Positions 1-8,403 of a stretch of 64,000 bases of DNA are shown here, piece after piece. The DNA is from Bacillus_BA fengqiuensis (GTDB lineage Bacteria > Bacillota > Bacilli > Bacillales > Bacillaceae_H), in the NCBI GenBank assembly GCA_030813035.1, contig JAUSTV010000016.1; one strand, 5' to 3'. The notes beneath the pieces were generated by a model. It was not told the DNA's origin and made no database searches. It was given only the letters and a program-made list of their open reading frames with translations. A program made the position numbers and the translations under genes. Every line of letters begins with the position of its first letter. Within the stretch, counting starts at the first letter, position 1.

Positions 1-2
1 CC

Positions 3-1082
3 CGCTATTATTACCGGATTCACGGTTCGTGGATCAACCAAAGCGATCTTCAGTCCGAACTCAAAGGGCTGTACCCTCTTCACAGTCAGACGGTACAAGC
101 GGTGTGCCACAAGTTTCTCCATGCCCGGGACGGGGTTCGCAAAGCGCGGAAAACGGATCCGTCCATCCGGTATCCATACAAGGAGAAGTTCGTTTTTCAT
201 CCGAAATGGGTCGACAAATCCTTCGTGATCGAAGGACACAAGCTGATCCTCAGCCTGGGCAGATGGAACAAGAAACAACAGGCACCGCTTGTATTGATGC
301 TTGCCTCTGTCCCAAACGGCATGGTCAAAGAAGTGGAACTCGTCTATAACGGCCAGTGGCATGCCTGTTTGTCGTATGAAGACGGGGTTCAGCCTGTACC
401 GGTGCAAGACGGCCATGCGGCAGCGATTGATCCAGGTGAGATTCATACGATTGCCGCTGTCTGTACAAACGGACAAGCTCTCGTGATTTCGGGAAGGAAA
501 ATGCGAAGCATTCACCGGTTGCGCAACAAAAAAGTGAGAGAACTGCAAATCCTCATGAGCCGGTGCCAAAAAGGCTCCAGGAAATGGCGCCAATACAACC
601 GGGTGAAGACATACATCCTCTCTAAAAGCGAACGGCAGCTCAGGAATATCTTACACAAGACGACACGTGCCTTTGTGGACTGGTGCGTGGAACAGGGAGT
701 CGGCCATGTCACGCTTGGTGACGTGGAAGGCGTGCAGCGACACGGCAGCAAACGAAACAAACGTCGGAAACAAGTGCGTTCCAAAAAGGTGAACCAAAAA
801 CTCAGCAATTGGAGCTTTGGGAAGGTCACCGCTCAGTTAACGTATAAACTGGAAGCGGCCGGTATCTCGTTATCGAAAGAAAACGAAGCCTATACCACGC
901 AAGCATGCCCTGCTTGCGGGAAACGGAACAAAGTCCGTTCGCGAAACTATCGCTGTGCCTGCGGGTATGAACAGCATCGTGATGTCCATGGTGCGGGGAA
1001 TATCTTATCCCAGTATCTGCACGGGAAGTTCCTAAAAGTGATGATTACCAGCATCACGTATCTACAGCCTATACAGGCGTAG
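3..1082 (+). CDS. tnpB: IS200/IS605-family TnpB nuclease, 5' end outside window
   Basis: RNA-guided RuvC-like nuclease of the TnpB family, the accessory protein of IS200/IS605-type elements. The frame is open from base 3, so about 359 residues are present and a short N-terminal part lies before the window. Visible landmarks are the RuvC-I segment AAIDPGEIHTIAAV with its Asp, an acidic RuvC-II segment LGDVEGVQ, a basic linker, a zinc-ribbon with CPAC and CAC pairs, and the RuvC-III segment HRDVHGAGNI. No TnpA transposase gene is visible in the window, so mobility would depend on one supplied elsewhere. The 3' non-coding part of the element follows at once. The family call is secure; whether the nuclease is active cannot be judged from a partial copy. 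Confidence 0.9.
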   Translation, partial: RYYYRIHGSWINQSDLQSELKGLYPLHSQTVQAVCHKFLHARDGVRKARKTDPSIRYPYKEKFVFHPKWVDKSFVIEGHKLILSLGRWNKKQQAPLVLMLASVPNGMVKEVELVYNGQWHACLSYEDGVQPVPVQDGHAAAIDPGEIHTIAAVCTNGQALVISGRKMRSIHRLRNKKVRELQILMSRCQKGSRKWRQYNRVKTYILSKSERQLRNILHKTTRAFVDWCVEQGVGHVTLGDVEGVQRHGSKRNKRRKQVRSKKVNQKLSNWSFGKVTAQLTYKLEAAGISLSKENEAYTTQACPACGKRNKVRSRNYRCACGYEQHRDVHGAGNILSQYLHGKFLKVMITSITYLQPIQA

Positions 1083-1330
1083 TAGACGGGTAGAACCGCC
1101 CCAGGGCAGATGGCTGTGAATTCGATTCTCCCCCTGTTGCTTACGGTGGCAGCAAGCAGTCGGGAGACTCCTTGCGTCAAGACCACTGCTTCTAAATGGA
1201 GCGTCAGTCCCCGAGAAAGACGAGGGTGTCGTGTACACCTATGGACATCGTCCAGCTTCTGATTTCGAGGGGATCGACAAGAAACCTCCACCTCAAGCGC
1301 GAAGCGATAGGTGGGGGAGGTTCATATGGT
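1083..1330 (+). ncRNA. Probable TnpB right-end RNA (reRNA/omega-RNA) and IS right end
   Basis: In TnpB elements the guide RNA is made from the 3' end of tnpB and the element's right end, with the guide lying just outside the element. The 240 bases after the tnpB stop are non-coding. They contain several GC-rich helices and finish in a hairpin whose arms are 1281-1293 and 1309-1323 (ACCTCCACCT pairing with AGGTGGGGGAGGT). This matches the subterminal hairpin of IS200/IS605 elements. The base composition drops to AT-rich immediately afterwards, so I place the element end near 1323-1330; the guide would then start there. The exact boundary is an inference. Confidence 0.6.
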
Positions 1331-1402
1331 TATCTTATTTTCTCTAAATTCATTAAAAATAATCAGATTAAGACGAAAGTCTAGGGGAACATGACGCTTG
1401 GT

Positions 1403-1445
1403 CCTGTCACTGCCGAGATGATCGGCAGAATGGGAAGGTGACAGG
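1403..1445. repeat. REP-like nested palindrome with GGTGACAGGCAC motif
   Basis: Outer arms CCTGTCAC (1403-1410) and GTGACAGG (1438-1445) enclose an inner perfect stem TGCCGA/TCGGCA around a 5-base loop. The right arm is part of the sequence GGTGACAGGCACTT, which recurs at 2370, 33176, 61843 and 62044. It lies in the gap between the TnpB element and the DJ-1 gene. Confidence 0.6.
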
Positions 1446-1592
1446 CACTTGTGACAATCCGGAAAACTGTGAATGGGTAGGAGTAAAATTTAAGGCTGAT
1501 GGATATTCTATAAAAAATGGCCCTCAGCTGGATGGAGGGCCATTTCAAAAACTAATATTGTCCACTAGAACCGGAATCACGGGAACACGTTC

Positions 1593-2144
1593 TTATTTGA
1601 GCAATCCAATAAATTCACGCATGAATCCAGGGAGATCCGGCCATGCATGGCCAGACACAAGGTTTTGATGCGTGTGCAGCGTTTCATCAATATATGTAGC
1701 TCCACATGCCATTACATCGGGTTTGCAGGCGATATACGCTGTATACTCCCGGCCTTTCATCAAATCCGGAATGATGGATAGTACTTGTGCTGCATGGCAG
1801 ATAGCACCAACTGGCTTATTTTCTTCGAAGAAGTGGCGGACAATTTCCGGCAGCGATTCATTTAAGCGAATATATTCAGGTGCCCGTCCTCCAGGAATGA
1901 TCAACCCATCGTATTGGGATGGATCAACATCAGCAAAAGCGATATGAGAATCAATGCCATATGCAGGTTTTTCTACATATGTTTCCATTCCTTCTACAAA
2001 GTCGTGGCTTACGGTCTGCAGTTTTTTAACAGAGGGTGAAGCGATTGTTACATCAAATCCTTCCTCTAGACAACGATAATATGGATAAAAAATTTCAAGC
2101 GCCTCTACCGCATCTCCAGTAATGATCAGCACTTTTTTGCTCAT
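1593..2144 (-). CDS. DJ-1/PfpI family protein
   Basis: Cytoplasmic protein of the DJ-1/PfpI (class I glutamine amidotransferase-like) superfamily, 183 residues. The N-terminus KKVLIITGDAVEALEIFYPY and the nucleophile elbow GAICHAAQ, with its Cys, are typical. Family members act as glyoxalase/deglycase-like or stress proteins, or as hydrolases; the substrate cannot be read here. I chose the ATG at 2144 (MSKKVLII) because the GGAGGT ribosome binding site lies 7-8 bases upstream of it, whereas the ATG at 2150 nearly touches that site. It is a single gene with palindromic repeats in the gaps on both sides and no obvious partner. Confidence 0.85.
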   Translation of the reverse strand: MSKKVLIITGDAVEALEIFYPYYRCLEEGFDVTIASPSVKKLQTVSHDFVEGMETYVEKPAYGIDSHIAFADVDPSQYDGLIIPGGRAPEYIRLNESLPEIVRHFFEENKPVGAICHAAQVLSIIPDLMKGREYTAYIACKPDVMACGATYIDETLHTHQNLVSGHAWPDLPGFMREFIGLLK

Positions 2145-2324
2145 GAACATGACCTCCATCTTCAATCATTTTGATAGTTCAGAAATATACTATTCACCTT
2201 CATGCTGGCTTATGATCTACCCATTCTACAAGTCTGTACGAATTCCTCCTAAAGAAGAACCTACCCATATGCCCGTCAATCTGAAGCGAACTGATAAGGT
2301 AACTGCTCACGGGGGACATAACAA

Positions 2325-2384
2325 CTGTCACCCCTCGGATTTTGTCGAATAAATCGACAGGATGTGGAAGGTGACAGGCATTTA
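2325..2384. repeat. Second copy of REP-like nested palindrome
   Basis: Outer arms CTGTCACC (2325-2332) and GGTGACAG (2370-2377) enclose an inner stem TGTCGA/TCGACA (2343-2348, 2354-2359). The plan is the same as at 1403-1445: same outer arms, a variant inner stem with a compensating change. The right arm continues as GGTGACAGGCATTTA. Confidence 0.6.
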
Positions 2385-2443
2385 TGGATGCTCTTTCTGT
2401 TTACTGCATTAAATATCCGTCTATAATCCAAAAGGAAAATCAA

Positions 2444-3772
2444 TTACCAACCTGCATATTCCTTCACTTTATCCATGTTAATTCTTTGCCTCTCCAGATC
2501 GGAGAAAGCTTGATCAAGTATGGTTACAGCTAAATCGACGTCTTCTTTCGTAAACGTAAGCGGCGGGGTTATCTCAATGACATTGCTGTGAATGCATACA
2601 TAAAACACCAGCATCCCAAGCTCATAGCAGCGATAACAGATAGCAGCCGTTTTTTCGGCAGCAGGGGTTTTCGTTATCCGGTCTTCTACTAGTTCAATTC
2701 CAATGGCTAAGCCTTTGCCGCGAACATCTCCAATGCACTCGTATTTTTGCTGGAGTTCCTTTAGAGCCGCCATGAAATACTGTCCATTTTCTCGGGCATT
2801 ATCGATTAATCTTTCATCTTCGATAATGGTTAAGGTTTCCAAAGAGGCGGTACTGCTGACAGGGTTGCCGCTCGTGGTGAACAAATGGATGCCTGATCCG
2901 ACATCGAGAATTTCTTTTCTCGCAACTACGGCGCTGATGGGCAGCCCGCCCCCAAGGGATTTGCCGAGTACCACTGCGTCCGGCACAACATCATGATGGT
3001 CGAATGAGAACCATTTGCCGGTCCTTCCTAAGCCAACTTTTACCTCATCAAAGATCAGGTTGATGTCATAACGCTTGCAAACCTCCTGCAGGCGAGGCAA
3101 AAAGTCTGCAGGGGGAACGATGAGTCCTCCATCGCTTTGAATTCCTTCAATGATAATCCCCGCTGTCTCCTCGGGCGGACAAATCGTCTTGAACACTTCC
3201 TGCTCAAGGTAGTCGATAATCTGGTCTGTTAACCGGCCTGTCTCACCAAAAGGAGGACGATACGGATTCGGATAAGGAATTTTCACGACGTTTCCGCTTC
3301 CGATAAAACGAGATTGGGCAGGGTGGCCTGAAAGGGAAAGAGATCCCATCGTTTGACCATAGTACGAACCCATAAACGATATCATTCTCGAACGATTTTT
3401 CTCGAGCGGGACGAGCTTGGCAATACAATCATTGGCATCGGATCCGGAGTGGCCGAACCAGACTTTTTTCGGGAAATCTCCCGGTGTAATGTCAATCAGT
3501 TTTTGGGCAAGTAATACCATGGTGGGCTCGGGTGCGGAAAGCTGAGAGGTGAAGGATAAGGTGTCGTATTGGTCTTTAATCTTATTGCTGACGCGCGGGT
3601 GGCCGTAGCCGATGCCGGCAACCGCCCAGCCTGCTGTCAAATCCAGATAATCCTTTCCATCCTGGCCGGTGATTCGCGTACCGTTAGCCGATTTCACGGC
3701 AATCGGGTAAAAGCGGATTTTCAAACTGTTCGCAATCACTTGGTCTTCGGCATTAAGGAAATGTTTACTCAA
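2444..3772 (-). CDS. Class III PLP-dependent aminotransferase
   Basis: Fold-type I, class III aminotransferase of 442 residues (the GABA / ornithine / omega-amino acid aminotransferase group). It would move an amino group from an amine or omega-amino acid to a keto acid. Visible landmarks are an N-terminal DGKDYLDLTAGWAV segment, SGSDANDCIAK, the cofactor-contacting FDEVKVGLGRTGK and the Schiff-base lysine in LGKSLGGGLP. The gene starts 16 bases after the stop of the sigma-54 activator gene on the same strand, so the two are probably cotranscribed. The activator's own target is presumably the divergent catabolic operon. I infer that this enzyme deaminates a substrate or product of that operon; the precise substrate is unknown. 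Confidence 0.88.
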   Translation of the reverse strand: MSKHFLNAEDQVIANSLKIRFYPIAVKSANGTRITGQDGKDYLDLTAGWAVAGIGYGHPRVSNKIKDQYDTLSFTSQLSAPEPTMVLLAQKLIDITPGDFPKKVWFGHSGSDANDCIAKLVPLEKNRSRMISFMGSYYGQTMGSLSLSGHPAQSRFIGSGNVVKIPYPNPYRPPFGETGRLTDQIIDYLEQEVFKTICPPEETAGIIIEGIQSDGGLIVPPADFLPRLQEVCKRYDINLIFDEVKVGLGRTGKWFSFDHHDVVPDAVVLGKSLGGGLPISAVVARKEILDVGSGIHLFTTSGNPVSSTASLETLTIIEDERLIDNARENGQYFMAALKELQQKYECIGDVRGKGLAIGIELVEDRITKTPAAEKTAAICYRCYELGMLVFYVCIHSNVIEITPPLTFTKEDVDLAVTILDQAFSDLERQRINMDKVKEYAGW

Positions 3773-3788
3773 AAATGTTTCCCCCTTT

Positions 3789-5558
3789 TTATGAATAAAT
3801 CAAATATTTTTTCAGCTTGTAATTGAGATTTTGCCTTGAGATTCCAAGCTTTTCAGCTGCTTTCGTGATGTTGCCGTCTGTGGTTTTCATGGCCTGCCCA
3901 ATCATGGTGCGCTCAAGCCTCTCAATCTGATCGGGCAGGTCGCCTGTGTAGGGCTGGACCTGTTCTGTCAGCAATGTCTGCTCCTGCTGCTGCATTTTGT
4001 TTTTAAGAATCGGCGGTAAATGATCATATCCAATTGCGCGTTCCTCGTATACAAGATTGAGGCAGCCTTCAATCACATGCTCGAGCTGGCGCACATTGCC
4101 TGGCCAATGATAGTTCATGAAAAATTGAACAATATCCTGCTCCATTCCACCCACATTTACATCTAAAAGCTTTGCATGCTTAGCGATAAAGTGACCGATT
4201 AAGACTCGAATATCCTCTTTGCGATTCCTGAGCGGCGGAATCACCAAGTTCACGACACCGAGGCGATAGTATAAATCCTCGCGCAGCCGCTGGCCGGATA
4301 TAGCGTCAAGCGGCTCTTCGTTCATCGTCGCAATCACCCGGACATCAATATCAATCACTTTTGAAGAACCTAAGCGCTGGACTTTGCGTTCTTGCAGAAC
4401 CCGCAGGAGCTTTGCCTGCAAGCTTGTACTCATCGAGTTAATCTCATCGAGTAAAAGTGTTCCACCCTGAGCTTGTTCAAACAATCCGGCACGGTCAACG
4501 GCACCCGTGAAACTTCCTACGGTCGTGCCAAACAGCAGGCTCTCAAGCAGGGATTCTGGAAGTGCAGCGCAATTTTGTGCAATGAATGGGCTGTTTTTTC
4601 GCGGGCTTTCATTATGTATGCTTTGTGCAAACAGCTCTTTTCCTGTTCCGGTTTCTCCGACAATCAACACATTTGATTTAGACCTTGCAGAGCGGCGTGC
4701 TTGTTCAACCGTTTGTGCCATTTCACGGCTGGAGAAAATAATATTTTCAAACTGAAATCGGGTGTTGTTTTTCTGAGTAGTAAGAGAGGCGGGCGATTCT
4801 GAATTCCCTTTATGCTGCTTTTGCAGCTGCATGATGGTTTCTGTGAGCTGCTTTTGTTCGGTGATATCGTTGGAGATTTCCATTGCACCGGCACTGCGTT
4901 CCCCAAGAAATAGAGGGACTGTCTTGGTAAGGGAGGTTATCGCTTTTCCGTTGGCAGCGAATTGAGTTTCCCTGTGATTAAGGGTGCGCCCTGTTCGAAG
5001 AGAGGTCAGCAGAGTACTCGTATTCTGATCGACATTCCATATAGCTTGAACCCGTTTTCCTCTAACGGCATCGGGTTCTAACGTATCCACTTCACCAGCC
5101 TTTTTGTTATAAAAAAGAACGGTTCCATGCTCATCAATCACGCAGATTCCTTCCTCGAGCTGGTCAAGAATCAAATCAAATAATGACTTTGTTTTATTCA
5201 TTTCCTGAATTTGATGATGAAGCTGCTGGATTTGTGAGATGTCCTTAAGGATCAACAGGTAGCTGCAGCTGCCTTCAAAAGCTTCGTTTTCCAAATAGGC
5301 GATGTTTCCGACTAGTTGCTTTGTGCCAAGGGAAATGGAAATGCCGGTCTTTTGCTTTTTTTGCAGATTCTTTTTAAAGTCTTCGGAAGGAATCAATTCA
5401 TGAATGGAGGCGCCAATCAATGTGGCAGGACTTCCGGAAAACAAGCGGGTGGCCGGCCGGTTGAGGGAAACAATATTCCCTTCGTCACTTACAAGAATCA
5501 TAGAGTCGAAGGAATGGTTCCAAATTTCTTCTAATAATGGATGAACGATTGCTTTCAA
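3789..5558 (-). CDS. Sigma-54-dependent transcriptional activator, RocR-like, two PAS domains
   Basis: Bacterial enhancer-binding protein of 589 residues. The N-terminal half holds two PAS-like sensing domains (about 10-115 and 120-235). The central AAA+ domain has Walker A GETGTGKE near residue 300, the sigma-54-contacting loop as GSFTGAV, and Walker B GGTLLLDEIN. The C-terminus is a Fis-type helix-turn-helix (ITKAAEKLGISRQNLNYKLK). The GSFTGA loop and the FGTTVGSFTGAVDRAGLFE context resemble the RocR group of Bacillus. The start is a TTG with AAGGTG upstream. The gene is divergent from an operon with a near-perfect -24/-12 promoter, which it most likely activates in response to a small molecule bound by PAS. 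Confidence 0.92.
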   Translation of the reverse strand: MKAIVHPLLEEIWNHSFDSMILVSDEGNIVSLNRPATRLFSGSPATLIGASIHELIPSEDFKKNLQKKQKTGISISLGTKQLVGNIAYLENEAFEGSCSYLLILKDISQIQQLHHQIQEMNKTKSLFDLILDQLEEGICVIDEHGTVLFYNKKAGEVDTLEPDAVRGKRVQAIWNVDQNTSTLLTSLRTGRTLNHRETQFAANGKAITSLTKTVPLFLGERSAGAMEISNDITEQKQLTETIMQLQKQHKGNSESPASLTTQKNNTRFQFENIIFSSREMAQTVEQARRSARSKSNVLIVGETGTGKELFAQSIHNESPRKNSPFIAQNCAALPESLLESLLFGTTVGSFTGAVDRAGLFEQAQGGTLLLDEINSMSTSLQAKLLRVLQERKVQRLGSSKVIDIDVRVIATMNEEPLDAISGQRLREDLYYRLGVVNLVIPPLRNRKEDIRVLIGHFIAKHAKLLDVNVGGMEQDIVQFFMNYHWPGNVRQLEHVIEGCLNLVYEERAIGYDHLPPILKNKMQQQEQTLLTEQVQPYTGDLPDQIERLERTMIGQAMKTTDGNITKAAEKLGISRQNLNYKLKKYLIYS

Positions 5559-5577
5559 TGAGTCACCTTCTTATAGG

Positions 5578-5731
5578 AAAAATATTGAGCGAAAAATATT
5601 GATCATTCATATCGAACTGAATATATTTTACATTTTATCACATTTTTTTGGAATTTTAGAAATATATTTTCGGACGAAGAAGCAAGAAAAAGCAAAAAAT
5701 TTTTCGGAAGAAAAGTTTTTTGCGGAAAAAT
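5578..5731. promoter_or_regulatory. Candidate upstream activator sites of the sigma-54 operon
   Basis: AT-rich region between the activator gene and the -24/-12 promoter. It contains a tandem AAAATATTGA (5578-5602) and repeated TTTTCGGA-GAA elements at 5667-5681 and 5701-5714, with a partial third copy at 5718-5731. They lie 80-240 bases upstream of the promoter, the usual place for enhancer-binding-protein sites. Which of them is bound is not known. Confidence 0.4.
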
Positions 5732-5810
5732 CTCTTCACATGGGAGAAAAATTTTTAGCAAAACTCAAAAAAAGGGATATTTTTTGACAGTTTTATGAAT
5801 GGTGAATCGT

Positions 5811-5826
5811 TGGCATAGAACTTGCA
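5811..5826 (+). promoter_or_regulatory. Sigma-54 (-24/-12) promoter
   Basis: TGGCAT-N5-TTGCA fits the sigma-54 consensus TGGCAC-N5-TTGCW with one mismatch and the correct invariant GG/GC spacing. It lies 30 bases upstream of the start of the first operon gene and is divergent from a sigma-54 activator gene. Confidence 0.85.
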
Positions 5827-5855
5827 AGTTATAAGTGGCGAGGAGGGGAATTTAG

Positions 5856-7025
5856 ATGAAAGTCTCTTTAAAAGATATTCAGGCAATCGATGTTCATGCT
5901 CATCCATACTTAGCCAATGATGAGCCGTATACAGCAGAGGAGTTTGTAAGAAAGCTGTCATTGGCCGTCATCCCAAACAAAATTTCTGAAAATTACAAAA
6001 GATTTCACAAGCAGCCATTTCCAGGGAGTAATATGTGGGTTCAAATTCTTATTCAGCGACTGGCTAACTATTTAGGCTGCGAACCAGCCCTTGAAACAGT
6101 CGTAGAGCACCGGAACAGGAGAGCTGTCGATTTTCGAAAGTTTACACGTGAGCTTTTTCAGGATGCCAATTTAATTGGAATCGTGGCCGACTTCGGTTAT
6201 CCGCAGCCGCCGTTAAGCAAAGAGGAGTATGGAGATTTATGCGGTGCGCGCATTTGGGAGATTCACCGGATTGAGCCTGTTATGGTGAGATTGAGCCAGG
6301 AATGTGAAAGTTTTGGTGAATTCAGTGAAAAATATCGGGCAGATTTAGCCGAAGCGCTCAAGCAGGATGGAATGATTGGATTAAAATCGATTATTGCATA
6401 CCGAAGCGGGCTTGAAATCATGCCGATGGCTGAGAAGTCAGCAGAAGAAGAGTACGAGGAGTTTAAAGCAAATACTAGGACAAAAGCGAAAAATCTGCGT
6501 GATTATTGCCTGCATATTGCGATGGAGGAGTGTACGAGAGCCAATAAAGTCATGCATATTCACACAGGAATCGGCGACGGTGAAGTGGTCCTTCCAAAGG
6601 CAAGCCCCAGCTTTTTACTTGATATGTTAAGGGATGAAAAATATCGAGACACAAAAGTCCATCTTGTTCACGGCGGCTACCCATGGGTGGAAGAAGCGGC
6701 GTTTATCGTCAGCATCCTCCCTAATGTGTATATGGATATTTCCCTGCAGAATCCATTCAGCGGGCATGGAGTGAAGCGAATTTTATCTCAGGTGTTTGAG
6801 TTTGCGCCGTTTGATAAGGTGATGTATGGATCAGATGCGTTTACAATGCCGGAAATGAACTGGCTTGGTGTCCATTTGTTTAAAGAGTGCTTTGAGGAAG
6901 TGCTTAGCGGCTGGGTTGATTCCGACTATATGGATGCAGAAACAGCGAGGGTGATTGGAGAAATGGTGCTTTACCGCAATTTTGAAAATGTATATCAAGA
7001 TTGCTTAAAGGGGGCTAAATTATGA
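5856..7025 (+). CDS. Amidohydrolase-2 family metal-dependent hydrolase (FluG N-domain-like)
   Basis: TIM-barrel metallohydrolase of 389 residues. Likely metal ligands are visible: DVHAHP (His14, His16), a Lys in GLKSII near 175, HIHTG near 235, LVHGG near 270 and YGSDA near 325. This pattern fits the amidohydrolase_2 group. In fungal FluG and plant nodulin-type proteins such a domain is fused to a glutamine-synthetase-like domain; here the corresponding ligase is a separate gene at the end of the same operon. It is the first gene after the -24/-12 promoter, with GAGGAGGGG as ribosome binding site. Its stop overlaps the permease start (ATGA). I infer hydrolysis of an amide or imidate intermediate; the substrate is unknown. 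Confidence 0.85.
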   Translation: MKVSLKDIQAIDVHAHPYLANDEPYTAEEFVRKLSLAVIPNKISENYKRFHKQPFPGSNMWVQILIQRLANYLGCEPALETVVEHRNRRAVDFRKFTRELFQDANLIGIVADFGYPQPPLSKEEYGDLCGARIWEIHRIEPVMVRLSQECESFGEFSEKYRADLAEALKQDGMIGLKSIIAYRSGLEIMPMAEKSAEEEYEEFKANTRTKAKNLRDYCLHIAMEECTRANKVMHIHTGIGDGEVVLPKASPSFLLDMLRDEKYRDTKVHLVHGGYPWVEEAAFIVSILPNVYMDISLQNPFSGHGVKRILSQVFEFAPFDKVMYGSDAFTMPEMNWLGVHLFKECFEEVLSGWVDSDYMDAETARVIGEMVLYRNFENVYQDCLKGAKL

Positions 7026-8386
7026 GCAAACCAATTGAGTTAGGAATTGAACCTCAGAGAAAGCTTGGATACTGGTCCATCTGGGCACTTGGGGTTGGAG
7101 CGGTGATCGGGGACGGGATCTTCCTGCTTATGGGTCAGGGGATTGCGACGGCGGGACCGGGAGCCATTCTTGCATACTTGGTCGCGGGGCTTTCACAGTT
7201 GTTTTTAATGATTGCCCTGGGAGAATTGGCAGTTGGAATGCCAAATGCGGGAGCGATGTCACAATGGGTTGAACGCTTTATGGGCAAATGGTGGGGGTTC
7301 CTCGCCGGCTTTACCTTTGCGATCGGTTGGGTGATTGCGGGCGGCAGTGTAGGACTCGCTTTAGGAAAACTGACGATGTGGTTTTTCCCGCAGCTTACAG
7401 GGGAATTTTGGCCGGCATTCTTTGCGATATTATTTATTACCATCTTTGCCGTATTAAATATTCTCGGAGCGGAGATTGCCGCGAAAACTCAGCTTTTACT
7501 CGTCATCATCATGACACTTGTCATGGCACTTTTCTCTATCATTGGATTAAAGGATATTAATGTCGATCATTTCACGCCTTTCCTTCCCCACGGGGTAGAT
7601 GGCTTTTGGGCAGCTGTTCCGCTTGGAACGTATGCTTACCTTGGAGCCGTTACGTTGGCAACCGCCGGCGGTGAGGTGAAAAATCCAAAGGACTTGCCAA
7701 AGGCATTGATTTGGTCGAGCATCACATTTTTAGTTTTATATACGGCGGCTCAGATTGTATTACAAGGGCTGATTCCCTGGGATAAAATGACGATGGATGG
7801 TTCACCATTCACAGAGGCGGCCAACATGGTATTTGGAATTGCTGGAGCTTATATCATGAATATGACCGCCTGGATTGCGGCTGCGACCTGTATTTTGATG
7901 GGGACATTGTATGCTGCTTCCCGTATCTTCTACGCACAGGCTAAAAGCGGCTTTCTTCCTGCTTTCTTTGGCCGCCTTCATCCGAAGACCGGCACTCCTG
8001 TGTATGGGATTATCGTCGTGTGGGCATTGTCTGTTGGGTTAGTTATTTTTGGGTCTATCAATCCAGATTTCCTTTATGTTGAATTATCAACACAGCTTGT
8101 ATTGTCGTGGCTTGTGTCCTGGACGCTCGCACTCATTGCTAGTATTCTTTACCGAAAAAATGCCCTTCACGAAGTTCAGCAGCTGCCATGGCGTCAGCCG
8201 CTTTACCCGCTATTCCCGATTCTTGGATTTGTTGGAATCGGAATCGTGTTTTATGGCACATTCGTAGGATCGCCGATGACTCTTGTACGCGGGGGCATCT
8301 GGATGGCGGTTCTTTACGCTTTGTTCCGCATCTTCAATAAATCTAAAAATATATCAAACACCGCAGGCAAAGACGCAGCATTATAG
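7022..8386 (+). CDS. APC-superfamily amino acid/amine permease
   Basis: Integral membrane transporter of 454 residues with about 12 hydrophobic segments. It opens with LGYWSIWALGVGAVIGDGIF, the glycine-rich first helix typical of amino acid-polyamine-organocation (APC) permeases. Further family features are the GAILAYLVAGLSQLFL helix and the KNPKDLPKALIWS loop. The start overlaps the preceding hydrolase stop by four bases, so translation is probably coupled. Its position inside a catabolic operon suggests that it imports the amine or amino acid that the operon's enzymes break down. Substrate specificity is not visible. Confidence 0.9.
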   Translation: MSKPIELGIEPQRKLGYWSIWALGVGAVIGDGIFLLMGQGIATAGPGAILAYLVAGLSQLFLMIALGELAVGMPNAGAMSQWVERFMGKWWGFLAGFTFAIGWVIAGGSVGLALGKLTMWFFPQLTGEFWPAFFAILFITIFAVLNILGAEIAAKTQLLLVIIMTLVMALFSIIGLKDINVDHFTPFLPHGVDGFWAAVPLGTYAYLGAVTLATAGGEVKNPKDLPKALIWSSITFLVLYTAAQIVLQGLIPWDKMTMDGSPFTEAANMVFGIAGAYIMNMTAWIAAATCILMGTLYAASRIFYAQAKSGFLPAFFGRLHPKTGTPVYGIIVVWALSVGLVIFGSINPDFLYVELSTQLVLSWLVSWTLALIASILYRKNALHEVQQLPWRQPLYPLFPILGFVGIGIVFYGTFVGSPMTLVRGGIWMAVLYALFRIFNKSKNISNTAGKDAAL

Positions 8387-8403
8387 GGAGGACGTTATAG
8401 GAC

